DNA of 64,000 bases from Bacteroidales bacterium (GTDB lineage Bacteria; Bacteroidota; Bacteroidia; Bacteroidales; JAAYJT01): NCBI GenBank assembly GCA_014860575.1, contig JACZJK010000005.1, positions 235,702 through 299,701 of the forward strand, in the 5' to 3' direction. Of the stretch, positions 45,036 through 55,100 are shown piece after piece. Each line of letters starts with the position of its first letter. The first letter of the stretch is position 1. The position numbers and the translations under genes were made by a program. The notes below the pieces were generated by a model. It saw only the letters and a list, made by a program, of their open reading frames with translations, made no database searches and had not been told where the DNA came from.

Positions 45036-48000
45036 ATGTTAAAAAAATCAACAATTCTTAGTCGCATTAGCGCACTGGTGCTAGCCTTCATATTTGTGAT
45101 GGGTAGCTTCTCAGTGAATGCGCAGGTAACTGACCTTGCTTTCTCAAGCAGCGTTGGAACCTACACGGAAATTACCGGTGGCACTTTGGTTGCAAGTGCT
45201 ATTCCAAGCACAACCAGCGCTGACTGGCTGGATGATGTTACGTATCTTGCACAACCAATTCCATTTGCGTTCAATTTTAATGGAGTAGATTATTCTACTT
45301 TTAACATTAACACAAACGGGTTCATCACTTTTGGCGCCATCAATACAAACAGTTATTCACCAATCTCGGCTACCACTGCTTATGCAGGTGTAATAGCTGC
45401 AATTGCAAATGACCTTGATGGACGTTTCACCACACAGGCAAACACAACCCTGGGAAGCAATGTCCTAACCGGTGTGTTGCATTTTGGTGGCGTTGTAGTT
45501 GGCAAAAATATCACGGGAACAAATATCCCTGTTGGAACCACTATCACTGCTTTTGACGCTGGCGCTCAAACCATTACTTTGTCGCAGAATGCAACTGCAA
45601 CAGGCACTCTGGTTACTGTTATTGTCTATAGTGCCGAAATCCGTACCGAAACCCTGGGATCAGCCCCTAACCGTATTCATGTGGTTCAGATTAAGAACTT
45701 CAAACGTTATGGTGCCGGATCAACTTTATATAACGGAGAGCTGGTAAATTACCAGATTCGCCTACATGAAACAACCAGTAATATCGAAATAGTTTACGGT
45801 AATGTTATTGTTACCGCCACTGCTGCCAGAACCTCACAGGTTGGCCTCAGGGGTGCTGTAAATACTGATTTCAGCAACCGCATGACAGTTGCTCCTCACG
45901 ATTGGACTGCTACCACACCAGGTACACTCAATTCATCAAACTGTTCATTCCTGAGTACCGGGTTCCCACCAATGGGGCTTACTTTCCTATACGAAACTCC
46001 TCCACCACCAGCGTATGGTAATGTTGCAGGTATTGTTAAGGATGCAGCTACCGGTGAACCTGTCATTGGCGCTCACGTTATGACCGGAGACCTCAGTATG
46101 ACTACTCTTGCCGATGGCGCTTATATGTTCGAAGAACTGGTTGACGGTCCCAATACTATTACCGTACAAAAAACCGGTTATATCACACTTAACCAGGTTG
46201 TTAACATAGTTGGTGGACAAACCACAAACCAGGATCTCATGTTAATGGAAACAGCAAACCTTCCAGGTCCGGTTCTTGCCGAACTGAATGGTGCTGCAAC
46301 AGCCGTTAACTTAACCTGGGGATTGCCACAAGGACAGTATGATATCATTTATGACGATGGTGTTGCCGATAACGTAACAGCATGGGGATTAAGTGGCAAC
46401 ATGAATGCCTTACGCTTTACTCCAGCCGGATATCCTGCAAAAATTATGGCCGGTTCAGTAAATATTTATGATGGAACTTATCCTCCGGCAGGCAATGCAC
46501 TTGTTGCTTTCCAGATGGCAGTATATGATGCTACCGGTGCCAATGGCTATCCTGGAAATGAACTGGGTGTTATTAGCGTTACACCTGGCACTACCGGTTG
46601 GGTTGATTTCGATTTTTCTGAAGAAGATATTATCATTACAAGTGGCGATTTCTACCTGGTTATGATCCAGGGCGGAAACTTCCCTAATTGCGCTCCGATC
46701 GCAATTGACAACACCAACCCTGTAATGCGCAGCTACAGTCGTTTTGTAACCGGTGGTGCTCCCTGGACTCCTGCCGGTTTCAATGATTTCATGATGCGTG
46801 CCACTGTAGAAGGCCCGGGCGGACCAAGTTTCCTTGGTTACGGCGCAGGCGAACTGCATGAATCAGGATGGGCTTCAAAAGGCGCTATGTCGCTTTACGA
46901 ACCACAACGTGCAATTGCTGAACTTGGCATGGGTATTTTCAAGCCTATTGCCGGAACTGGTACTTTAGACAGGAATGTTGAAGGTTACCGCGTTTACCGT
47001 CTTGTTGAAGGACAAGAAGGCAACGAAGCTGCATGGACTATGGTAAATAATCCTACAACAACAGCAACAGTTGATAATTCATGGCCAAGTCTTCCTGATG
47101 GTGCATACCGTTGGGCAGTAAAAGCCAAATACCCAGGTGACGTTTACTCAGCCCCCACCTTCTCAAACGTTTTACGTAAGAACTGGGCCAGCGATGTCAC
47201 TATTAATATCAGCTTAAGTGATCCTGAAGCATCTATTGCCGGAACTGAAATTACTTTAGCAAACAACGATTTCCCGCAGTATACCTACACTGCCATTGCT
47301 GATGCAACTGGTGTAATTAATTTCCCGGAAGTTTGGAAAGGTACTTACACACTCAGCGTAATGCTCTTTGGTTACGATCCTTATTCATCACAGGAAAGTA
47401 TCATGACCAATACATTCACAAAGAATGTAACCCTGATGGAAACAACCAACGCTCCTTCAAACCTGGTTGTAAACCCTGTAACCCTCATGGCTACATGGAA
47501 TGTTCCTACAAGTTTTACAGACTTTTTCGTTGATTTCAACAGTGGAATTCCTTCGGATTGGACCGTTGTAAATGGCGGTGCCTGCGCAGCAACTTTTGTT
47601 GGTGTTGCAAATTATGGCGGAAGCAGTACCCTTGATGGTACTCCATTCGTACTTGCTGACAGCGACGGCGCAGGAAGCGGTTGCGGCATCATGGATGAGC
47701 AACTGATTTCTCCAGCTGTAAACACCCTTGGCTTGTCAACCGTTATTCTGGAGTTCGACCAATATTATAGGGCTTTAGGCGATATCGCCGATGTGGATGT
47801 ATGGAATGGCAGCACTTGGGTTAATGTTCTGCGTCAAACCACAACCTCAGGTGCTTGGGGAGCTCCCAACCACCGGGTTATCAACATTACAGCACATTCA
47901 AATGCTGCACTTCAGGTAAGATTCCATTATTACAATGCTAACTATGCATGGTATTGGGGAATTGACAATGTTCAAATCTCTGACGGAAGCCGTAGCGATC

Positions 48001-51000
48001 GTTCAGTTATTGGTTATTATGTATATCTTGACAATGTTCTTGCCGGATTCACCGAAGAACCATTCTTCCAGTTCCAGCCCGAATACATCGAGTACGGACA
48101 AACTTACACTGCAGGTGTCAGGGCCGTTTACCAAAGCGGTTTCTCACCACAGATAAATTATACTTTCACTTCGTTGTTCCTCTATCCTCCTTGCAACCTC
48201 GAAGGTGAAGATGTTGGACATGCTGTATCCCTCACATGGGAATCTCCAGGCCTCTGCGATCCATTTGGCGGATCAGGCGGTGGCGGCGGTGGTACCGTTG
48301 GTGACTTCTTTGAAGGATTTGAATCAGGAACTTTGCCTACTGGTTGGTTATCAGTTGACGCTGATGGCGACAGTTACAAATGGGACAACTCAGCTGTAGA
48401 GTTTGATGTATTTGATGCTCATACCGGATTGTACTGTATGACCAGTGCTTCATACCGCAATGATGTTGGTCCTTTGACTCCAAATAACTGGCTGATTACC
48501 CCTGCACTTCAGGTAACTGAAACTTCAGAATTGAAATTCTGGGTTGATGCACAGGATGCAGCCTGGAGTCAGGAGCAATACTATGTAAGGATTTCTACCA
48601 CAGGTACAGCAATTGCTGACTTTACAACTACGATCCACAGTGCTATTTCACCCGCAAATTGGGCAGAAGTTGTGCTTAGCCTCGCAGATTTTGCTGGTGA
48701 AACTATTTATATTGCATTTGTACACGCTAACGTTACTGATATGTTCTTCATTAAAATTGATGACGTAACAGTGACCAACACTGAAACAAGAGCTGCTCAA
48801 ACAGCCTCTGTAACAGCCATAAACAGCACCAGTGCGCCGTTTAAGACTGAGGGCATGACCCAAAGTGAGATCAATGCTCAAATGGATGTTTATGCTTCAC
48901 AGGTTTCAAAACCAAGTTTACTATTAGCTTCAATGGATCCTAACCATGTACCTGCTCCTATCACAGCCGATGGACAGATGAACATCAATGGCAGAAGTGC
49001 GATTGGGTATGGATGGAATGCTTATGCTGCTGCTTCAGGTGTTTCTGAAGGCCCGGTAAGTGTTGCAATTCCTGCAGGAACACTGACTTCAATCCAGGCC
49101 GTACCGGCAGCAACTCTTTGGATGGCTGGTGGCGACTGGGCAAACGGTGTTTGGTACACTGTAAGTTACTCAGCAGCCAATAACTCAGGCTTGTATACAG
49201 TTGATCCTACAACTGGAAACTATACTTTGGTTGGACCAACAGGTTACGGAATGACCGGACTTGCTTATGATATGACCACCCAAACCATGTATGCTTCCGG
49301 TTATACAGGAGCTGTCAGCAACCTTTACACCATTAACATGGCTACAGGTGCTGCAACGTTGGTTGGCCAAATCAATGCAAGTATCGTTATCGGTATCGCT
49401 GCTGATGCAAGTGGTAACATTTTCGGTATTGATCTTTCTGACATCCTGATTTCAATAAATAAGACTAACGGAGCTCCAACAACGATCGGCCAACTTGGTA
49501 TTGATATCAACTATGCACAGGACATTGGTTTCGACCGCGACAACAACATTCTGTATGGAGCCATGTACACAACAAGTGGTGGATTCTATACAATCAATAC
49601 TACTACCGGACAGGCAACTTTCATCAACAATTTCATTGCTGAAGTTTGTGCTTTAAGTATTCCTTACTCTGGCGGCGGCGGTGGCGGCGGCGCTATCCCA
49701 ACAGCAGGATTCAAGCTGTACCGTGATGGTGCACTTATTGCAACAGTTGATGGCGAAACATTTGAATATGTTGACACTCCGTTGATTGCCGGAACATACA
49801 GCTATAAGGTTTCTGCACTGTATGAATATGGTGATGAGCTGGTTGAGTCACAACTTGAAGGCCCTGCAGTTGTGGATGTTGCCCCTGGAACCGGATTTGT
49901 ACAAGGCATTGTATTTGATGCAGTTACTTTCCAGCCAGTAGGTGGCGTTGAAATCACAGCAGGTGAATTCACTACAACCACACAGGAAAACGGAACATAC
50001 ACCCTGGTTGCTTTTGAAGGTGTTTATGACATTGAATTCGACAAAATTGGTTATGCACTTTATGTTGAAGAAGACTTTACAGTTGTATGGCAGCAAACCC
50101 ATACCCTGAATGTTGAGCTTACTCCACAGGATCCCAACTTCCCGTTTGAGGAAACATGGGCTTCAGGTAGTTTTGCAACACAGGGCTGGACATTTACTCC
50201 TGCACAAGGCAACTGGAGAATGAGTACTACCGCAGGTAACCCTGCTCCAAGTGCTGAATTCTACTGGAGTCCAACAGCAACCAATTATTCAAATGCACTT
50301 ACCAGCGTTGAAATAGATGCCCGTGCTGCATTACAAAATGTAACTCTAACTTATAGTATCCTACTAGATAACTACTCAGCTACAGCTGCTGAAAAAATCA
50401 CAGTTGAAATATGGGATGGTGCAGAATGGGTATTTGTGTCTGAACACAAAAACGACAATTCAATTCCCTGGACCACCTTCAACTATGATGTTACTGAACA
50501 TGCTTCAGGTAAGATGACAAGGGTAAGGTTTGTTGCCAATGGTGCCACTACCTTTGACATTAACTGGTGGAATCTTGATAACATTAAGTTACACGCAGTA
50601 TTACCTCCTTCAATCTCTGTAAACCCAGGATCACTGACCCAGGCGTTGACACAAGGAACAACTGCCACACAGCAACTTACAGTTGCCAATGTGGGAGATG
50701 GTGCTATGAACTTCTCAACCCAGATTGAATATCTTGATAAGTCAAGCGAGTTCACAGTATATCCTGTTCCTTCAGGTGACAAAGTTGTGATTTCAGGTAT
50801 GGAACTTAGTGCAGCCAACGCTATTCCAGGTGGAGATGCTCAGGAGCCAGCAAGGGACGAAGTGATTCTGAATTACGACGGCCCTAACTTTGACGCAATT
50901 GGTCTTACAGCCGGTGGAACTTTCCATGTCGCTGCCCGTTACCCTTCATCAATGGTTGGACAATATGCTGGTTACGTGTTATCATCAGTTGATGTTTACA

Positions 51001-51773
51001 TCAATGATGCACCAAGCAGTGCAACTCTTAAGATTTGGGGAGCCGGTACAGGTACAGCACCTGGTGCTGTTCTGCATCAGCAGGCATTTACATCAACTGC
51101 TATGGCCTGGAAAACCATTGAATTATCTAGTGGTGTTGTTCTTGATGGAACCGATATCTGGGTTGGTTATGAGGTAACCCATGGAGCAGGAACTTATCCA
51201 GCAGGTACCGATGCAGGTCCCGCCAATCCTAATGGTGACTGGATTTCAATGGATGGTGCTGTTTGGGAACACATTGCAGGTTATGGACTGAACTATAACT
51301 GGAATATCCGTGCAACACTCAATTCTGGTGAAGGACTTTGGTTAAATGTATCTCCCAACTCAGGCAACGTTGCCCCGGGTGGATCATTACCATTAACTGT
51401 TACCTTTGATGCTGCCGGTCTTGAAGTGCGTGAATATACTGCCAACATTAAGGTAAACAGCAACGACCCGCTTACACCGCAGGTAGTCGTTCCCGTTACA
51501 CTCGACGTATTAGTAGGTATTAACGAACTCGACAGGGAAGCTGTAATGGTTTATCCTATTCCTGCCAGCGAAGTATTGAATATTAATACTACACAGGGCA
51601 TCACACATCTCAGAATGTTCAACTACACCGGGCAAATTGTTCACGAAACAAATGTGACGGGCCAGAGCACCCTCAGCATTGATGTGAAACCATTCCATTC
51701 CGGCGCTTACATTCTACAGTTTATTACTGTGGATGGCCAAACCTTTAACAAGAGGATCCTCATCAACAGATAA
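45036..51773 (+). CDS. Giant 5: mosaic T9SS adhesin-like protein
   Basis: A 2245-aa secreted protein. Order: signal peptide (1-29), an N-terminal beta domain (VTDLAFSSS...), a CarboxypepD-like domain (about 327-405), a jelly-roll-like domain with YDDGVADNVTAWGL (about 415-600), a second CarboxypepD-like domain (720-800), and a cleaved-adhesin-like domain (830-985). A poly-Gly linker (1078-1086) leads to a second cleaved-adhesin domain (1090-1245) and a repeat region resembling a beta-propeller (about 1322-1540). Another poly-Gly linker (1546-1552), CarboxypepD-like, a third adhesin-like domain, an Ig-like region and a type A CTD (VYPIPASEVLN from about 2170) follow. Cleaved-adhesin domains occur in gingipains. 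I chose ATG 45036. An intrinsic terminator follows. Confidence 0.78.
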   Translation: MLKKSTILSRISALVLAFIFVMGSFSVNAQVTDLAFSSSVGTYTEITGGTLVASAIPSTTSADWLDDVTYLAQPIPFAFNFNGVDYSTFNINTNGFITFGAINTNSYSPISATTAYAGVIAAIANDLDGRFTTQANTTLGSNVLTGVLHFGGVVVGKNITGTNIPVGTTITAFDAGAQTITLSQNATATGTLVTVIVYSAEIRTETLGSAPNRIHVVQIKNFKRYGAGSTLYNGELVNYQIRLHETTSNIEIVYGNVIVTATAARTSQVGLRGAVNTDFSNRMTVAPHDWTATTPGTLNSSNCSFLSTGFPPMGLTFLYETPPPPAYGNVAGIVKDAATGEPVIGAHVMTGDLSMTTLADGAYMFEELVDGPNTITVQKTGYITLNQVVNIVGGQTTNQDLMLMETANLPGPVLAELNGAATAVNLTWGLPQGQYDIIYDDGVADNVTAWGLSGNMNALRFTPAGYPAKIMAGSVNIYDGTYPPAGNALVAFQMAVYDATGANGYPGNELGVISVTPGTTGWVDFDFSEEDIIITSGDFYLVMIQGGNFPNCAPIAIDNTNPVMRSYSRFVTGGAPWTPAGFNDFMMRATVEGPGGPSFLGYGAGELHESGWASKGAMSLYEPQRAIAELGMGIFKPIAGTGTLDRNVEGYRVYRLVEGQEGNEAAWTMVNNPTTTATVDNSWPSLPDGAYRWAVKAKYPGDVYSAPTFSNVLRKNWASDVTINISLSDPEASIAGTEITLANNDFPQYTYTAIADATGVINFPEVWKGTYTLSVMLFGYDPYSSQESIMTNTFTKNVTLMETTNAPSNLVVNPVTLMATWNVPTSFTDFFVDFNSGIPSDWTVVNGGACAATFVGVANYGGSSTLDGTPFVLADSDGAGSGCGIMDEQLISPAVNTLGLSTVILEFDQYYRALGDIADVDVWNGSTWVNVLRQTTTSGAWGAPNHRVINITAHSNAALQVRFHYYNANYAWYWGIDNVQISDGSRSDRSVIGYYVYLDNVLAGFTEEPFFQFQPEYIEYGQTYTAGVRAVYQSGFSPQINYTFTSLFLYPPCNLEGEDVGHAVSLTWESPGLCDPFGGSGGGGGGTVGDFFEGFESGTLPTGWLSVDADGDSYKWDNSAVEFDVFDAHTGLYCMTSASYRNDVGPLTPNNWLITPALQVTETSELKFWVDAQDAAWSQEQYYVRISTTGTAIADFTTTIHSAISPANWAEVVLSLADFAGETIYIAFVHANVTDMFFIKIDDVTVTNTETRAAQTASVTAINSTSAPFKTEGMTQSEINAQMDVYASQVSKPSLLLASMDPNHVPAPITADGQMNINGRSAIGYGWNAYAAASGVSEGPVSVAIPAGTLTSIQAVPAATLWMAGGDWANGVWYTVSYSAANNSGLYTVDPTTGNYTLVGPTGYGMTGLAYDMTTQTMYASGYTGAVSNLYTINMATGAATLVGQINASIVIGIAADASGNIFGIDLSDILISINKTNGAPTTIGQLGIDINYAQDIGFDRDNNILYGAMYTTSGGFYTINTTTGQATFINNFIAEVCALSIPYSGGGGGGGAIPTAGFKLYRDGALIATVDGETFEYVDTPLIAGTYSYKVSALYEYGDELVESQLEGPAVVDVAPGTGFVQGIVFDAVTFQPVGGVEITAGEFTTTTQENGTYTLVAFEGVYDIEFDKIGYALYVEEDFTVVWQQTHTLNVELTPQDPNFPFEETWASGSFATQGWTFTPAQGNWRMSTTAGNPAPSAEFYWSPTATNYSNALTSVEIDARAALQNVTLTYSILLDNYSATAAEKITVEIWDGAEWVFVSEHKNDNSIPWTTFNYDVTEHASGKMTRVRFVANGATTFDINWWNLDNIKLHAVLPPSISVNPGSLTQALTQGTTATQQLTVANVGDGAMNFSTQIEYLDKSSEFTVYPVPSGDKVVISGMELSAANAIPGGDAQEPARDEVILNYDGPNFDAIGLTAGGTFHVAARYPSSMVGQYAGYVLSSVDVYINDAPSSATLKIWGAGTGTAPGAVLHQQAFTSTAMAWKTIELSSGVVLDGTDIWVGYEVTHGAGTYPAGTDAGPANPNGDWISMDGAVWEHIAGYGLNYNWNIRATLNSGEGLWLNVSPNSGNVAPGGSLPLTVTFDAAGLEVREYTANIKVNSNDPLTPQVVVPVTLDVLVGINELDREAVMVYPIPASEVLNINTTQGITHLRMFNYTGQIVHETNVTGQSTLSIDVKPFHSGAYILQFITVDGQTFNKRILINR

Positions 51774-51798
51774 TTATTTAACTGTTTGATAATGAAGA

Positions 51799-51822
51799 GG
51801 GGGGCTTTAGCCCCCCTTTTTT
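51799..51822 (+). terminator. Intrinsic terminator after giant 5
   Basis: A GGGGGGC/GCCCCCC stem (51799-51805 with 51810-51816) encloses loop TTTA and is followed by six T. It lies 26 nt after the stop codon. Confidence 0.92.
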
Positions 51823-51846
51823 ATTTCTTTTTTTTTTGTGAAGAGT

Positions 51847-51874
51847 AAGGGTATTTCAACAGTTGTTTGTCTTA
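51847..51874 (+). promoter_or_regulatory. Putative ECF promoter of giant 6
   Basis: AAGGGTAT (51847-51854), 14 nt, GTCTTA (51869-51874), two mismatches from the consensus. TACTTTTG at 51873-51880 overlaps it and could be a housekeeping -7 box, so both polymerases may start here. The gene start is 253 nt downstream. Confidence 0.65.
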
Positions 51875-52044
51875 CTTTTGTTTCCTGGCTTGCCAGAAAA
51901 CTTTTTGGCTATCCACTACACCCTCTCGAATTACTTCCCTTGTACTATCAGGTGCTTGACTTGATTTCGCATTATTTTATTGTCGAAAATAATCAGGTAT
52001 TGCTATAATTAAAAGTTTTCGTTTAACCAACAATTAAAGTCATG

Positions 52045-52055
52045 GAAAGGAGGAT
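52045..52055 (+). promoter_or_regulatory. Conserved leader box GAAAGGAGGAT (giant 6)
   Basis: Identical to the 44957 box, 72 nt before the start at 52128 and preceded by the same AACAAT...TCA context. A five-codon frame (52071-52088) follows it. Confidence 0.55.
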
Positions 52056-52127
52056 CTAAGCAATCAATCAATGTTTCTAATTTCTTAAGAGTACTAACCA
52101 ATGTTCATTAATTTAAACTTAAAATGT

Positions 52128-55100
52128 ATGAAGACAAAATCAACAATTTTCAAATTCATCGGTTCTTTGGTGCTCGCCTTATTCTTATGGTGGGGCAGTG
52201 CACTTTCAGTAAGCGCCCAGCTACAGGATCTAGCTTTCACATCCAGTGCCGGGGCCTATACTGAAATTACCGGAGGAACCCTCATTGGAAGTGCAGGCCC
52301 CGGTGTGGGTGCCGATTACCTGGATGATGTTACCTATCAGGACCTTCCTATCCCGTTTAGCTTTGCATTCAATGGTAACAACTACTCAACCTTTAACCTG
52401 AATACAAATGGTTTTATAACATTTGGCAATATTTACACAAACAGCTATTCACCTATTTCTGCAACCACTGCCTATACAGGTGTTATAGCTGCAATTGCCA
52501 ATGACCTTGATGGCCGTTTTACCACCCAGGCTATGACCACTGCAGGCAGTACCACCCTCACCGGTGTTCTTCATTTCGGTGGAGTTATAGTCGGTAAATC
52601 CATAACCGGTACAAACATTCCGGCTGGAACCACTATTACCGCTTTTGATGCCGGTGCCCAGACAATTACATTATCTCAGGCTGCAACAGTCACATCAGCA
52701 GCGCTGGTTACAATTCAGATATACATCGGCGAACTGCGCATTGAAACTCTTGGAACTGCTCCTAACCGTATACATGTTATTCAGGTGAAGAATTTCAAGC
52801 GTTTTGGAAGTGGCTCAACTATTTATAATGGTGAGATGATAAATTTCCAGATTCGTTTGCACGAAACCTCCAGTAATATTGAGTTCGTATATGGTGCTTT
52901 CACCATTACTTCAGCTACAGCCAGAACTTCACAGGTTGGACTCAGAGGTGCAGTGAATACAGATTTTGTTAACCGCACTACGGCTGTTCCTCATGATTGG
53001 TCAGCTACTACTGCCGGCACACTCAATAGTGCAACGTGTTCATTCCTGAATACTGGCTTCCCAGCCTCGGGTCTTACTTTCCTTTACGCAACACCACCTC
53101 CGCCAGCTTTTGGTAATGTAGCTGGTATTGTTAAGGATGCCGCCAGCGGCGAACCAGTAATTGGTGCTCAGGTCATGACCGGCGATCTTAGTCTTGTTAC
53201 ACTCGCCGATGGTGCCTACATGTTCGAAGAACTGACGGAAGGTGCCAATACCATCACAGTGCATAAACCCGGTTACAACACGCTGAATACGATGGTTTAC
53301 ATTATTGGCGGACAAACCGTAACCCAGGATCTGATGCTGATGGAATCAGCCAATGTTCCAGGACCGGTACTTGCAGAACTGAATGCTGGTGCCACAGCAG
53401 TTAACCTTTCCTGGGGACTTCCACAAGGATTATACGAAATCATTTATGATGATGGTGTAGCTGAAAATGTTACGGCTTGGGGATTGGGAGGAAACTATAA
53501 CGCTTTACGCTTTACTCCTGCAGGATATCCGGTAAAGATCATGTCAGGTGCTGTGAATATTTATGATGGAACTTATCCTCCTGCCGGAGATCCATTGACC
53601 CCATTTCAAATGGCAGTTTATGATGCCACTGGACCGGGCGGATATCCGGGAACAGAACTAGGCGTTGTTGATGTTGATCCTGATGACACTGGCTGGGTAA
53701 GCTTCGATCTTTCCGGCCTTGATATCACAATTTCAAGCGGAGATTTCTATCTGGTTATGATCCAGGGCGGAAACTTCCCCAATTGCGCACCCATTGCCGT
53801 TGACCAAAGCAATCCAGTCATGCGCAGCTATAGCCGTTTTGTTACTGGTGGAGCACCCTGGACCCCAGCTGGTTTCAATGACTTCATGATACGCGCCATC
53901 GTTCAAGGACCAGGTGGGCCGGAATTCCTTAGCTATTCAACCGGTGAACTCATTGAATCCTCAAGAATTTCTGAGGGAGCCTTATTCCTCAATGCACCTC
54001 AACGTACAATTGCAGAAGTTGGAATGGGCATTTTCAAACCTATTGAAAACACCGGCGAAATAGACCGCAATGTAATGGGTTACCGCGTTTACCGTTTGGT
54101 CGAAGGTGAAGAAGGCAACATGGCAGCATGGACCCTACTCGGCAATCCAACAGGCACTGCCCTGGTTGACAATTCATGGCCGGGCCTTCCCGACGGCGCT
54201 TATCGCTGGGCTGTTCAAGCTAAATATCCGGGTGATGTTTTCTCAGAACCAACATTCTCAAATGTACTCCGTAAAAACTGGGCCAGCAACGTAACCATCA
54301 CAGTATCTTTGTCCGATCCTGGTGTAAGTGCTGCAGGAATTCAGGTGGGTCTGACCAATACTGCATTCCCGCAATACGCTTACAATGGATCTACCAATGA
54401 TGATGGCGTTGTAAACTTCCCTGAAGTATGGAAAGGCAATTACGATCTTGTTGTCTACAAATTTGGATATGACCCGCATCTGGCAAATCTGGATATTATG
54501 ACAGGTACATTTTCGCACAATGTATATTTGCTTGAAACTACATATCCACCTTCAGCTCTGTATGTTGACCCAATTATGATCCATGCAACCTGGGTAGCTC
54601 CGGGCGTAAGCCTTGATTTACTTGAAGAAAACTGGGGCTCTGGTGGCTACAGCGCTAATGAGTGGACATTTGACCCCGCACAGGGCAACTGGCAGATGGA
54701 TGCATCATTTGGAAACCCTGCTCCTTCAACAAGATTCTATTGGTCGCCAAGTGTAACCAATTACAATAATGCTCTGGTTAGTAAGCAACTGAGTGGCCTG
54801 GGAATGCCCAGCGTAATGTTGAAATACGATCTCTACCTGAGCAACTATTCTTCGGCCACGATGGAGCAGATGGCTGTTGAAGTTTGGAATGGCAGTTCAT
54901 GGGTTGGTGTAGCTAATTATAGCAATGCCGGAGGAAATATACCATGGACAACTTACACCCATAATATTACACAGCATGCTCAGGGCCAGCAGTTCAAGGT
55001 CAGGTTCCGTGCATATGGTGCGAACTCTTTCAATATCAACTGGTGGAACCTTGACAATATCATGGTGTATGGTGAAGTAGCCGATGGCGGAGATCGCAGT

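Larger units (their letters stand above)
51774..52127. other. Gap and leader between giants 5 and 6
   Basis: A 354-nt gap holding the giant 5 terminator, a putative ECF promoter (51847-51874) with an overlapping TACTTTTG (51873-51880), and the conserved GAAAGGAGGAT box (52045-52055). No gene is present. Confidence 0.6.

Noticed and set aside
52071..52088. Five-codon leader peptide after the AGGAGG box of giant 6
   Set aside because: The AGGAGG is 17 nt from its ATG, too far for normal pairing, and giant 5 has no matching frame.
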